Assembly (NCBI GenBank): GCA_021848765.1
Contig: JAJZTU010000148.1
Location: 1 to 8,121 of the forward strand
DNA length: 8,121 bases
Source: Bacillota bacterium
GTDB taxonomy: Bacteria; Bacillota; GCA-003054495; Carboxydocellales; JAJZTU01
Direction: 5' to 3'
The notes under the pieces were generated by a model. It did no database searches, was not told where the DNA came from, and saw nothing but the letters and a program-made list of their open reading frames with translations. The number at the start of each line of letters is the position of its first letter. The first letter of the stretch is position 1. The translations under genes and the position numbers were made by a program. Below, in pieces: positions 1 to 6,734 of this stretch.

Positions 1-63
1 ATGATTTTCTCATCCTGCCGGTCAGGTAGCTGACTCCGTAATAATACACAAGGAGGAATTGGC
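1..63 (+). other. Leader upstream of fixX; end of preceding gene not resolved
   Basis: All three plus frames are closed early: stops at 2-4 (TGA), 27-29 (TAG) and 31-33 (TGA). An upstream gene such as fixC could therefore end inside the first 33 bases, but the few residues visible do not identify it. The only clear signal is the fixX ribosome site AAGGAGG at 50-56, seven bases before the ATG at 64. Confidence 0.5.
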
Positions 64-342
64 ATGACCAAGCTGGACGACAAGCTTTATAAGACCCGGT
101 TCCTGCCATCGGAAAAGTCTCACATCAAGATCATCGACCTGGATGTGTGCCGGCAGAAGTGTCCGGACAAGGTATGTACAATCTTCTGCCCGGCTGGGGT
201 CTACGGCTGGGAAGAGGACCAGATGGCCATCGGCTACGAGGGCTGCCTGGAATGCGGGACCTGCCGGTACGGCTGCCCGTATGACAATATTGACTGGCAC
301 AATCCCCAGGGCGGATTTGGTGTAATGTATAAGTTCGGTTAA
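64..342 (+). CDS. fixX: FixX-type ferredoxin of the FixABCX electron-bifurcation complex
   Basis: This is a 92-residue ferredoxin-like protein, the normal length for FixX. Eight cysteines are visible: C29, C33, C38 and C42-P in the N-terminal half, and C61-x2-C64-x2-C67-x3-C71-P in the C-terminal half. The second set is a standard [4Fe-4S] ligand pattern; the first has a looser C-x3-C-x4-C-x3-C spacing. The family signatures CPAGVY, GCLECGTC, CPYDNIDW and GGFGVMYKFG at the C-terminus are all present. In FixABCX systems FixX works with the flavoprotein-quinone oxidoreductase FixC, taking electrons from the FixAB flavoproteins toward ferredoxin-level acceptors or the quinone pool, in the cytoplasm at the membrane face. 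The ATG has a strong AAGGAGG site with 7-base spacing. fixA, fixB and fixC are expected just upstream of the window but are not seen, and the gene is followed by a terminator, so it should be last in its operon. Confidence 0.93.
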   Translation: MTKLDDKLYKTRFLPSEKSHIKIIDLDVCRQKCPDKVCTIFCPAGVYGWEEDQMAIGYEGCLECGTCRYGCPYDNIDWHNPQGGFGVMYKFG

Positions 343-353
343 ACACGGAGGAG

Positions 354-383
354 AAAAGCTTGGGTATCCGCCCAAGCTTTTTT
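354..383. terminator. Bidirectional Rho-independent terminator between fixX and the ZIP gene
   Basis: A perfect 11-bp stem pairs AAAAGCTTGGG (354-364) with CCCAAGCTTTT (371-381) across a 6-base loop. The plus strand has a run of six T (378-383). The minus strand reads TTTT at the end of its own stem. It starts 11 bases after the fixX stop and ends 5 bases before the ZIP stop, so it can end both convergent transcripts. Confidence 0.9.
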
Positions 384-388
384 GTGTC

Positions 389-1123
389 TCACAAACTCCC
401 AAAGGTCAAAGCCAAAATCAACCCAAAGCCCATGACCAGCCCGAACCGGGAAATCAGGACATGGTCACTCTTTAATGCCGGGAGCAACTCATCCTTCACA
501 ATATAAGTCATGGCCCCGGCTGCTAAAGCCAGGAGCAGAGCGATGGAGTTCCTGGACTGTTCCATCATCATCAGGCCCAGGAAGGTGCCCAGGGGAGTGA
601 ACAGGCTGACCAGGGAATTAATCAGGATAATATTCCTGCGGCGGACTTGACCGATTTTCAAAGGGGCCGCTGTGGCCATACCCTCAGGTATATTATGCAG
701 GGCAACCGCAAGGGCAATTACCATCCCTAATTTGTTATTGGTCTCAAACCCCACAGCAATAGCCATTCCTTCAGGAAGGTCATGGAGGGCAATTCCTATG
801 GCAATAAGATAACCAAGCTTACGAAAATAATGAAACCGGTTATGTTCACTGCGTGAGCTGGGATAGAGTCTGGTCATGGCGCCATCAAGGATCCAGAGGA
901 TCAGACAGCCCAGCAAAAAGCCTAAAAGTGTCGTAGGAGGACCACCGTAAATGAGGGATGCAGGCAGGAGGTCAAAGACCACCACAGCAAGCATAATTCC
1001 GGCAGCCATGCCCAGGAGAAGGGCCAGCCACCTGTCCTTAGGCTTTCCAAAGAGGGTGACTGCCAGGCCGCCAATGCTGGTGGCCATCCCTGACAATAAA
1101 CTGATCAAGATGATATCCGGCAT
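389..1123 (-). CDS. ZIP-family divalent metal transporter
   Basis: A 244-residue polytopic membrane protein with about eight hydrophobic segments, the usual size of a bacterial ZIP carrier. The two family motifs that form the binuclear metal site are intact: H114-D-L-P-E118-G in the fourth segment and H143-N-I-P-E147-G in the fifth. A later KDELLP element (E212) matches the conserved 'ELLP' of the family. A hydrophilic His-containing loop (about residues 86-102) lies between segments 3 and 4, where ZIP proteins carry a variable cytoplasmic loop. It probably imports Zn2+, Fe2+ or another divalent cation; the substrate cannot be read from the sequence. The ATG at 1123 was chosen because AGGGGTG (1130-1136) lies six bases before it. 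A GTG at 1132 would give three more residues but overlaps that ribosome site. The gene is convergent with fixX, divergent from cheW, and has no visible functional link to either. Confidence 0.9.
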   Translation of the reverse strand: MPDIILISLLSGMATSIGGLAVTLFGKPKDRWLALLLGMAAGIMLAVVVFDLLPASLIYGGPPTTLLGFLLGCLILWILDGAMTRLYPSSRSEHNRFHYFRKLGYLIAIGIALHDLPEGMAIAVGFETNNKLGMVIALAVALHNIPEGMATAAPLKIGQVRRRNIILINSLVSLFTPLGTFLGLMMMEQSRNSIALLLALAAGAMTYIVKDELLPALKSDHVLISRFGLVMGFGLILALTFGSL

Positions 1124-1129
1124 CCAGTT

Positions 1130-1136
1130 CACCCCT
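1130..1136 (-). promoter_or_regulatory. Ribosome binding site that fixes the ZIP start
   Basis: On the minus strand AGGGGTG is followed by six bases and then ATG (1123-1121). The alternative GTG start at 1132 lies inside this site, so it is unlikely. Confidence 0.7.
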
Positions 1137-1284
1137 AGCAGCTGATTCCAGACACGGTTTCCGGTTGTAAAAATCTATGCGGAGCGACAGGAGAATATGA
1201 AGCAGGGGGAATTTTGTACACAATTAGACAAAATTATCGACTTTAGAATAAAAACGACATTAGTGCAGGAATAAAGTCTAGATG

Positions 1285-1291
1285 TGTCGAA
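1285..1291 (+). promoter_or_regulatory. Possible Spo0A box (TGTCGAA)
   Basis: The sequence TGTCGAA matches the established 0A-box consensus exactly. It lies 127 bases before the cheW start. A one-mismatch copy on the other strand (TATCGAA, minus, 1358-1364) is nearby. A single heptamer can arise by chance in a moderately AT-rich region, so this is a candidate only. If real, it would tie the operon to sporulation or transition-state control. Confidence 0.35.
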
Positions 1292-1330
1292 CATATTTTT
1301 ATTTAAGGGAGAAGCTGGAATAGGAATAGC

Positions 1331-1340
1331 TAACCGGTTA
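1331..1340. repeat. 10-bp perfect palindrome TAACCGGTTA, possible operator
   Basis: The palindrome is perfect over ten bases and is flanked by GC on the left and AGC on the right, so symmetry nearly continues with a one-base shift. It overlaps the proposed -35 region of the sigma-D-like promoter, where a dimeric regulator could act. No regulator family can be assigned. Confidence 0.25.
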
Positions 1341-1365
1341 AGCGGTAGGACAATGTTTTCGATAA
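1339..1365 (+). promoter_or_regulatory. Weak sigma-D/sigma-28-like promoter candidate for the che operon
   Basis: TAAG (1339-1342), 16 bases, then TCGATAA (1359-1365) resembles the motility sigma-factor consensus TAAA-N15-CCGATAT with mismatches at both boxes. It lies about 55 bases before the cheW ATG, a suitable distance. No good sigma-A promoter was found closer. Confidence 0.25.
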
Positions 1366-1403
1366 ACCAGTATGTAATTAAGTACATAAGAACTTATTAA
1401 ACC

Positions 1404-1412
1404 AAAGGAGTG
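1404..1412 (+). promoter_or_regulatory. Ribosome binding site that fixes the cheW start
   Basis: AAAGGAGTG is followed by AAAAAG and ATG (1419-1421). An in-frame GTG at 1410 lies inside the site itself, so the ATG is the better start. Confidence 0.75.
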
Positions 1413-1418
1413 AAAAAG

Positions 1419-1892
1419 ATGACTGAACAGGTGGCCAGGGTTGAAGAAAAACAGTTTGTGGTTTTCCAACTCAGTAAAGAAACTTACGGAGTGGACATTG
1501 CCAAGGTGTGGGAAATCATTACCATGCAGCCAATCACAAAGGTCCCCCATACAGCAGAATTTATTGAGGGAATACTCAATCTCAGGGGCCGGGTTATTCC
1601 TGTTATCGATTTGCGCAAGCGCTTTGGCCTTCCCCAGGATGAGTTTACCAGAAGCACCAGGATTGTAGTGATCGAGATTTCCGGAAATACTTTAGGAATG
1701 ATTGTGGACGGTGTTTCCGAAGTACTGCGGATTTCCAGCGATATAGTGGAAGCTCCTCCTCCGGCCATCAGCAACGTTGATGCAGACTATCTGGAAGGGG
1801 TAGCTAAGCTGGAAGACCGGTTAATCATTCTCTTGAACCTGGATAAAGTTCTCAATAAACAAGAAAAAATCGAACTGGAAAATGTCGGATAA
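1419..1892 (+). CDS. cheW: Chemotaxis coupling protein CheW
   Basis: A 157-residue single-domain CheW protein of normal length, acting in the cytoplasm to couple receptors to the CheA kinase. The domain starts near residue 11 (KQFVVFQLSKETYGVDI) and contains the hallmark IEGILNLRGRVIPVIDLRKRFG (residues 49-70), with R56 of the NLRG motif that contacts receptor tips and CheA P5. It closes with the typical RLIILLNLDKVL strand-helix (134-145). It is the first gene of the operon, 16 bases ahead of cheA, so both are surely cotranscribed. The ATG at 1419 is preferred over a GTG at 1410. No unusual residue was seen. Confidence 0.95.
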   Translation: MTEQVARVEEKQFVVFQLSKETYGVDIAKVWEIITMQPITKVPHTAEFIEGILNLRGRVIPVIDLRKRFGLPQDEFTRSTRIVVIEISGNTLGMIVDGVSEVLRISSDIVEAPPPAISNVDADYLEGVAKLEDRLIILLNLDKVLNKQEKIELENVG

Positions 1893-1895
1893 TTA

Positions 1896-1902
1896 AGAGG
1901 TG
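1896..1902 (+). promoter_or_regulatory. Ribosome binding site that fixes the cheA start
   Basis: AGAGGTG is followed by ATATCA and GTG (1909-1911). The earlier in-frame GTG at 1900 forms the end of this site, so the start is placed at 1909. Confidence 0.65.
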
Positions 1903-1908
1903 ATATCA

Positions 1909-4077
1909 GTGGGTTTGCAGTTTGATGCTTCACCCGATGAAATAAAGCTCTTTCTGGAGGAAGCGGAAGAACACCTGCAGCTTCTGGAAGAGGATTTAGT
2001 CAGGCTGGAAAAGGAAAAGGACAATCAGGAACTACTCCAGGCCATTTTTCGGGCGGCCCATACCTTAAAAGGCTCCTCTGCCACCCTGGGGCACCAGCGC
2101 ATGGCCCAACTAACCCATGGGATGGAGAATATTTTAGATAAGGTACGCAAGGGTCAGCTTTCCATAACCACCCCAATCATGGATGTTCTGCTGGAAGGCC
2201 TGGATTTCTTAAAGGTTTTAAAGGAGGAAATTGAAACCCTGGAAGAGAGTGATGTGGATCTGGAAAAAATCCTGGGCAGCCTGAGCAAGGCCGCTGCAGG
2301 AGGCCAGACAGCATCTTCTGCTGCGGAAGGAAAGTTGGCAACTATCCCCGAAGGGAGTACAGCGGTAACTGAAGTTGCAGCTGCTGTCCAGGCAGCGGAA
2401 CCGGCGGTTCCCTCCATGGCGCTGGACTGGGACGAGAAAGACCATGTAACCAGAGGGAAAAAACAGGGGAAAATGGCCTATTCCATTTTGGTGAATCTGG
2501 CCGAAACCAGCGAAATGCTCAGTGTGCGTGCACTGCTGACTTTAATGGCTTTACGGGAGAACGGCGAAATAGTTAAATCCATTCCCTCTTCGGAAGAAAT
2601 CGAGCGGGAAGAGGCTACATCTGTTTTGCATGTCGCCCTGATCAGTGACCGGGCCAAAGACCAGATTGTTCACGTGCTGAAAGAGCTTCCGGATGTGGTC
2701 CGGGTAGAGGCGGCCCCCCTGGATATAACCCGGGAAGAAGCAGGAGCTTCAGCCCCGGACGGTGTAACTGTTGCAAAAACAACAGTAGCCGCAAATGAAC
2801 AAGCCAATGCTCCCTTGCCAAAAGATGAAACCCCCGGTAATGGAAACGGGTCTGCAAAAATTAAGGATACCAAAATCGCTAAGGTTAGCCGTACTGTTAG
2901 GGTAGATGTGGAGCTGCTGGATAATCTGATGAATCTGGTGGGTGAATTGGTCATTGACAGGACCCGTTTGGCTCAGCTTTTGGGAGCGCTGGAGTCCAAG
3001 TATGATTCCAACGACCTCGTTGAAGATTTAAACCGGACTTCCGTACACATAGGCAGGGTTACTACTTTGCTCCAGGAAGAGATCATGAAAGCCAGGATGC
3101 TTCCTGTGGAAAGCTTGTTTAACAAGTTCCCCAGAATGATGCGGGACCTTTCCCAACAAGCGGGCAAAGATATTGAATTTATTATGGAAGGCCAGGAAAC
3201 CGAGCTAGACAGATCAATTATTGAGGAGATTGGTGATCCCTTGATCCACCTGCTGCGTAATGCAGTTGACCATGCCATTGAACCCCCGGAAGAAAGGGTG
3301 GCCAAAGGCAAGAAGCCCCAAGGTTATGTAAAACTCAGTGCCCGCCATGAAGAAAACCATATTATCATTAGTGTAAAAGAAGACGGGCGCGGGATTGACC
3401 CTGATAAAATCAGGGCTTCGGCAGTTAAAAAAGGTATAATTACCGAGGAAGTGGCTCGCAGGCTAAATGATCAGGAGGCTATTAACCTTATCTTTGCATC
3501 CGGTCTCAGCACGGCGGCCAAGGTATCTGAGGTGTCAGGCCGGGGAGTAGGGATGGATGTGGTCCGCAATAACCTGGAGAAGGTCAATGGCTCGGTAGAA
3601 ATTGTAACTGAGCTGGGCAAGGGTACTGAGTTCATCATCAAACTGCCCCTTACTTTGGCTATTATCAGAGCCTTAATGGTTTCTGTAGACAGCAGGGTAT
3701 ACGCTATTCCCCTGGGGTCAGTGCTGGAAACCATCAGACTTACCGATGGGCAGATTAAAGAGATTAATAAACGGGAAGCCATAGTGGTGCGGGGAAGGGT
3801 ACTGCCTCTCCTGCGGGTGAAGGAACTGTTTAACCATCAAACCAGGGGTGTGCGTGAAAGCGGCAAAACCTTTGTAGTGGTGGTTAACCTCGGTGGACAG
3901 CAGATGGGTCTGGTGGTAGACTCCCTCATTGGTGAGCAGGAAGTAGTTATCAAGACTCTTGGCAAGTTCATCGGTGATGTCCAGGGTGTTGCCGGAGCCA
4001 CGATCCTTGGAGATGGTAGTGTAGCCCTGATTGTAGATGTACCAAGCCTGGTGAAAAAGGTGGTCAAAGTAGGTTAG
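1909..4077 (+). CDS. cheA: Chemotaxis histidine kinase CheA
   Basis: A 722-residue cytoplasmic kinase that autophosphorylates and passes phosphate to CheY (and to CheB where present). All five CheA domains are visible. P1 (about 5-110) carries the phospho-accepting H51 in AAHTLKGSS. An Ala-rich linker (128-168) leads to a P2 response-regulator docking domain (about 187-273), resembling the Thermotoga type. A Gly/Asn/Pro-rich linker is followed by P3 dimerisation (about 328-390, DNLMNLVGELVIDRTRL). P4 ATPase (about 390-580) has the N box HLLRNAVDHAIE (N451, H455), the G1 box EDGRGID, and SGRGVGMDVV and GKGTEF for the G2 region. P5, the CheW-like domain, runs from about 585 to the end. All catalytic motifs look intact, so it should be active. 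The GTG start at 1909 gives better ribosome spacing than GTG 1900. The gene lies between cheW and cheC, with a 23-base gap to the latter. Confidence 0.96.
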   Translation: MGLQFDASPDEIKLFLEEAEEHLQLLEEDLVRLEKEKDNQELLQAIFRAAHTLKGSSATLGHQRMAQLTHGMENILDKVRKGQLSITTPIMDVLLEGLDFLKVLKEEIETLEESDVDLEKILGSLSKAAAGGQTASSAAEGKLATIPEGSTAVTEVAAAVQAAEPAVPSMALDWDEKDHVTRGKKQGKMAYSILVNLAETSEMLSVRALLTLMALRENGEIVKSIPSSEEIEREEATSVLHVALISDRAKDQIVHVLKELPDVVRVEAAPLDITREEAGASAPDGVTVAKTTVAANEQANAPLPKDETPGNGNGSAKIKDTKIAKVSRTVRVDVELLDNLMNLVGELVIDRTRLAQLLGALESKYDSNDLVEDLNRTSVHIGRVTTLLQEEIMKARMLPVESLFNKFPRMMRDLSQQAGKDIEFIMEGQETELDRSIIEEIGDPLIHLLRNAVDHAIEPPEERVAKGKKPQGYVKLSARHEENHIIISVKEDGRGIDPDKIRASAVKKGIITEEVARRLNDQEAINLIFASGLSTAAKVSEVSGRGVGMDVVRNNLEKVNGSVEIVTELGKGTEFIIKLPLTLAIIRALMVSVDSRVYAIPLGSVLETIRLTDGQIKEINKREAIVVRGRVLPLLRVKELFNHQTRGVRESGKTFVVVVNLGGQQMGLVVDSLIGEQEVVIKTLGKFIGDVQGVAGATILGDGSVALIVDVPSLVKKVVKVG

Positions 4078-4100
4078 CTTCTAAAGGAAGGGGAACCGTG

Positions 4101-4721
4101 ATGGCAGGGGAACTGGATTCGGATAAGTTGCTGAAGCTGGGGGAAGTAATAAACAGGGGGCTGGGACAATCCGGAGCGGTAATTTCTGAAATGACCGGCC
4201 TTGCTATGGAAATCAAAGCTCCCCGCATCGAAATGATACCCTTGAAGGAGATAGCTGTTATAGCAGGAGGACCTGCCTCTGTTGGGGTGGGCCTCTACCA
4301 GGGTATTACCGGGGATGTTGATGGACATCTGCTCCTCTTTTTTTCTGAACAAAATGCCTACTCTTTGGTGGATTTGCTGCTTGAGCTGCCGGAAGGATTC
4401 ACCGCCGGCCGTGGAGAACTGGGTCCCATGGAATATTCCGCTTTAAGCGAGCTTAGTAATGTAACGGGTTCCTTTTTTATGAATTCCCTGGCTGACCTTA
4501 CCGGCCTGGAAATAATCCCTTCTACTCCGGCAGTAGTACTGGATATGCTTGGCTCTATCCTCGATAATATCCTGGCCGAGCTGAGCAGCAAAGGGGATCA
4601 GGCCCTGGTGGCAGAAGCCGAATTTGAAGGAATGAGTAAGGGAATTCGGGGCTGTTTTTTACTGTTGCCTACTCCGGAAGCACTGGAGATCATCTTAGAT
4701 AGGTTGGGGCAGGGGCTATGA
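4101..4721 (+). CDS. cheC: CheY-P phosphatase CheC
   Basis: A 206-residue two-lobed CheC. The CheC/CheX/FliY family uses E and N of an ExxN motif, followed 22 residues later by Pro, to dephosphorylate CheY-P. Both sites are readable with exact spacing: E15-x2-N18-x22-P41 and E117-x2-N120-x22-P143. The second has the usual Ser four residues ahead (S113); the first has Leu (L11) where Asp or Ser is common, so the second site may be the stronger. CheC also binds CheD, whose gene overlaps its stop codon: ATGA at 4718-4721 is both the cheD start and the cheC stop, implying translational coupling of the two partners. The start is ambiguous. GTG 4098 and ATG 4101 are adjacent behind AAAGGAAGGGG (4083-4093), and the ATG was taken. 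No hydrophobic segment is present; the protein is cytoplasmic. Confidence 0.92.
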   Translation: MAGELDSDKLLKLGEVINRGLGQSGAVISEMTGLAMEIKAPRIEMIPLKEIAVIAGGPASVGVGLYQGITGDVDGHLLLFFSEQNAYSLVDLLLELPEGFTAGRGELGPMEYSALSELSNVTGSFFMNSLADLTGLEIIPSTPAVVLDMLGSILDNILAELSSKGDQALVAEAEFEGMSKGIRGCFLLLPTPEALEIILDRLGQGL

Positions 4722-5209
4722 CGGAAAACCTGCTAAGTATAGGACTTGGCGAAATGCAAATCTCCGGCAACCCGGATGTGGTGATGGTTTGCTATGGTCT
4801 GGGATCTTGTATTGGCATTTCCTTTTATGACCCCTTTGCCAGGATTGGAGCATTAGCCCATATTGTACTGCCGGACAGTTCTCTGGCCAGGGCGGGGGAA
4901 GCAGAATCCAAGTACGCAAACACTTGTGTCCCCTTTGTGTTGGACAAACTGCTGCAAAAAGGGGCTAAAGCCAACAGGTTAGTGGTGAAAATAGCCGGGG
5001 GGGCCCAGGTACTGCAAGTTTCAGGGATGAAGAACCGCTTGGATATCGGTAACCGAAACATTGAGGCTGTGCGGGAAGCTGTGGTAAAGGCCGGGCTTAC
5101 CCTAACTTCTCAGGATGTGGGAGGTAATTTTGGTAGAACCATGCAGTTTTTTATCGGTACCGGAAAGATCTTAATCAAAACGGTTGGCAAGGGCGAAAAG
5201 GAACTTTAA
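4718..5209 (+). CDS. cheD: Receptor glutamine deamidase CheD (triad variant)
   Basis: A 163-residue CheD, normal length. The family deamidates glutamines on chemoreceptors and, in Firmicutes and Thermotoga, is held by CheC in a feedback loop. The nucleophile C31 lies in GLGSCIGISFYD and the general base H48 in ALAHIVLP, with the same 17-residue separation as C27 and H44 of the Thermotoga enzyme. The third triad member there is Thr21, six residues before the Cys; here that position is C25 (motif VCYGLGSC). Other conserved elements, KIAGGAQVL (90-98) and IGNRNIEAVREAV (109-121), are intact, as is the C-terminal GGNFGRTMQFFIGTG. The start codon overlaps the cheC stop by four bases. The Thr-to-Cys change could alter activity, or may be a natural subfamily form; sequence alone does not decide. 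Confidence 0.93.
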   Translation: MTENLLSIGLGEMQISGNPDVVMVCYGLGSCIGISFYDPFARIGALAHIVLPDSSLARAGEAESKYANTCVPFVLDKLLQKGAKANRLVVKIAGGAQVLQVSGMKNRLDIGNRNIEAVREAVVKAGLTLTSQDVGGNFGRTMQFFIGTGKILIKTVGKGEKEL

Positions 5210-5230
5210 GCGTAAGAAAGGAGCAGTTTT

Positions 5231-5587
5231 ATGCCCAAAATTCTTGTGGTGGATGATGCAGCGTTCATGCGCTTGCGGGTAGCAAAACTCTTGACAGAAA
5301 ACGGATACGAAGTGCTGGAAGCAGGTGATGGTCAGGAAGGGGTGGACCAGTATAAAAAGAACAAACCTGACTTGGTGCTGATGGATATAACTATGCCTGT
5401 CATGGACGGAATTACCGCTGTTCAGGAGATTAAAAAGCATGACCCTAATGCAGTGGTTGTGATGTGCAGCGCCTTAGGCCAGCAGACCATGGTCATGAAC
5501 TCTGTAAAGGCAGGGGCAAAGGATTTTATTGTTAAGCCCTACCAACCTGAAAAGATTTTGGACACTATTAAGCGATTTATCGGCTAA
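5231..5587 (+). CDS. cheY: Chemotaxis response regulator CheY
   Basis: A 118-residue stand-alone receiver domain with no output domain. All switch residues are present: acidic pair D8-D9, phospho-acceptor D52 (LVLMDITMP), S80 at the Thr/Ser switch position (VVMCSALGQ), and K102 (DFIVKPYQ). It should be phosphorylated by CheA and dephosphorylated by CheC and CheX, and would then bind a flagellar switch protein or another output target not present here. The ribosome site AAAGGAG (5217-5223) is seven bases from the ATG. It sits between cheD and the HD-GYP gene with about 21-base gaps on each side. Because an HD-GYP gene follows immediately, CheY could in principle act with that protein; this is inference from gene order only. 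Confidence 0.94.
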   Translation: MPKILVVDDAAFMRLRVAKLLTENGYEVLEAGDGQEGVDQYKKNKPDLVLMDITMPVMDGITAVQEIKKHDPNAVVVMCSALGQQTMVMNSVKAGAKDFIVKPYQPEKILDTIKRFIG

Positions 5588-5608
5588 CCCAGTTGGGGGG
5601 ATTAAATT

Positions 5609-6685
5609 GTGCGAAAGGTTTCCACCAAGTATTTACGGGAAGGAATGAAACTGGCTAAAGCAATCTACAGCAGCCGTGGTGGGTTAGTTATGCCGTCCGG
5701 GGTAAAGATGCAAGAGGCTCAAATTAAGCGCTTGAGACAGGCGGGAGTTACGGAAGTATATATAGATGATCCCCGGGTTGAGGATATAGAAATAGTGGAA
5801 CCGGTTTCGGACATTACCCGGATCAAGGCAATTCGGGCACTGAGAGAGGCCTTTCTGGCTGTGCGCTCCGGGGGCGTCAATCCTAAAATTGACACCGGGT
5901 TCTTGGCCCAGGTAGCCAAAGAAATCCACGATGATGTGGTTCATAATAATCCCAGGGTTGCGAATTTGATAGAGATTAAGTCCCAGGACGATTACCTGTT
6001 TGTCCATGCGATTAACGTGGCCATTCTCTCCATTATAATGGCCAGAATGGGGGGGTATGTAAGCCAATCCTATGATATAGCTCTGGGAGCACTACTCAAG
6101 GATTTGGGTATGGCTAAGCTGGACCCTGAACTTTTGGACCGGCCGGCAAAATTTTCACCGGATGAGTTGGCAATATTGAAGCAGCATGCCGAGGATTCCG
6201 CCGGGTTATTTAAAGGTAAAAGTGAGGTTTCCGCCTTTGCCAAGGTAGTCATAGGCCAACATCATGAACGGGTGGATGGCAGCGGGTATCCCCAAGGGCT
6301 TAAAGAGGGGCAAATTCACCCATTGGCTAAAATTGTAGCAATTGCGGATACGTATGCAGCGATGATTTCTGACCGTCCCCACCGCCCCAAGCACCGGCCC
6401 TATGAAGCCATTGAATATATTATGAGCAGTGCGGGTTTTGAATTTGACCATAACCTGGTGGACGTGTTCACCAAATGTACGGTACCCTATCCAGTCGGCA
6501 CCATGGTTAAGCTTAGTGACGGAGAAAAGGGAGTAGTTGTGAACCTGGGGAGAGGACTGGCTTCCCGGCCGATAGTCAGGCTGTTTTTTGATCAGAACGG
6601 ACAAGAGCTCCCTGTTTGTGATGAACTTAATCTTTCTGAGCCACAGCACCAGACCAAGCTCATCGTCGAAACCCTTGATGAGTAA
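5609..6685 (+). CDS. HD-GYP-family protein with degenerate HD dyad
   Basis: A 358-residue protein. The N-terminal part (1-60) resembles the small domain often found before HD-GYP domains (LREGMKLAKAIYSSRGGLVMPSG... VTEVYID). The HD-GYP domain (about 105-285) normally hydrolyses cyclic di-GMP at a two- or three-metal site. Several expected ligands are present: H133, H193, H218-H219 and D247, with D-G-S-G-Y-P at 223-228. The namesake dyad, however, is K164-D165 (ALLKDLGMAK) instead of His-Asp. The tail (290-358; YPVGTMVKLSDGEKGVVV, RPIVRLFFD) matches the C-terminal extension of many Firmicutes HD-GYP proteins. The start is GTG, eight bases after a GGGGGG tract. It lies between cheY and cheX, so it probably serves the chemotaxis pathway. 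Loss of the metal-binding His suggests reduced or no phosphodiesterase activity and perhaps a c-di-GMP-sensing or scaffold role; this is inference. Confidence 0.88.
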   Translation: MRKVSTKYLREGMKLAKAIYSSRGGLVMPSGVKMQEAQIKRLRQAGVTEVYIDDPRVEDIEIVEPVSDITRIKAIRALREAFLAVRSGGVNPKIDTGFLAQVAKEIHDDVVHNNPRVANLIEIKSQDDYLFVHAINVAILSIIMARMGGYVSQSYDIALGALLKDLGMAKLDPELLDRPAKFSPDELAILKQHAEDSAGLFKGKSEVSAFAKVVIGQHHERVDGSGYPQGLKEGQIHPLAKIVAIADTYAAMISDRPHRPKHRPYEAIEYIMSSAGFEFDHNLVDVFTKCTVPYPVGTMVKLSDGEKGVVVNLGRGLASRPIVRLFFDQNGQELPVCDELNLSEPQHQTKLIVETLDE

Positions 6686-6734
6686 AGCTGTTTGTCCGGT
6701 TGTAGAAAAAGTTGGAAAGAGGTGTAGAAGGTCC

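Larger units (their letters stand above)
1137..1403. other. Intergenic region between divergent ZIP gene and cheW operon
   Basis: No convincing gene lies here; the ORFs on both strands are short and have no good start context. It must hold the promoter of the ZIP gene (minus) and that of the chemotaxis operon (plus). Visible signals are a Spo0A-box heptamer (1285-1291), a palindrome (1331-1340) and a sigma-D-like element (1339-1365). A GATAAT hexamer on the minus strand (1233-1238) could be a -10 for the ZIP gene, but no good -35 pairs with it. No riboswitch or terminator structure was recognised. Confidence 0.6.

Noticed and set aside
1..33. C-terminal end of FixC
   Set aside because: The operon context suggests it, but the 8-10 residues before the stops in frames 1 and 3 do not identify the protein.
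22..402. Minus-strand ORF of 126 codons opposite fixX
   Set aside because: It runs through the terminator hairpin and is antisense to the conserved cysteine motifs of FixX.
1197..1274. A 25-codon plus-strand ORF with AGGAG just before its ATG
   Set aside because: The spacing between AGGAG (1189-1193) and the ATG is only three bases, too short for normal initiation, and the peptide resembles nothing I know.
1175..1387. Minus-strand ORF of 70 codons in the intergenic region before cheW
   Set aside because: No ribosome site, no recognisable domain, and an improbable composition; it covers likely regulatory sequence.
1137..1403. A cyclic di-GMP riboswitch before the che operon
   Set aside because: Considered because an HD-GYP gene is in the operon, but no GEMM-type core or paired helices were found.
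6588..6734. Upstream extension of the cheX reading frame
   Set aside because: It overlaps the end of the HD-GYP gene, does not resemble CheX, and the ATG at 6735 matches the family N-terminus.
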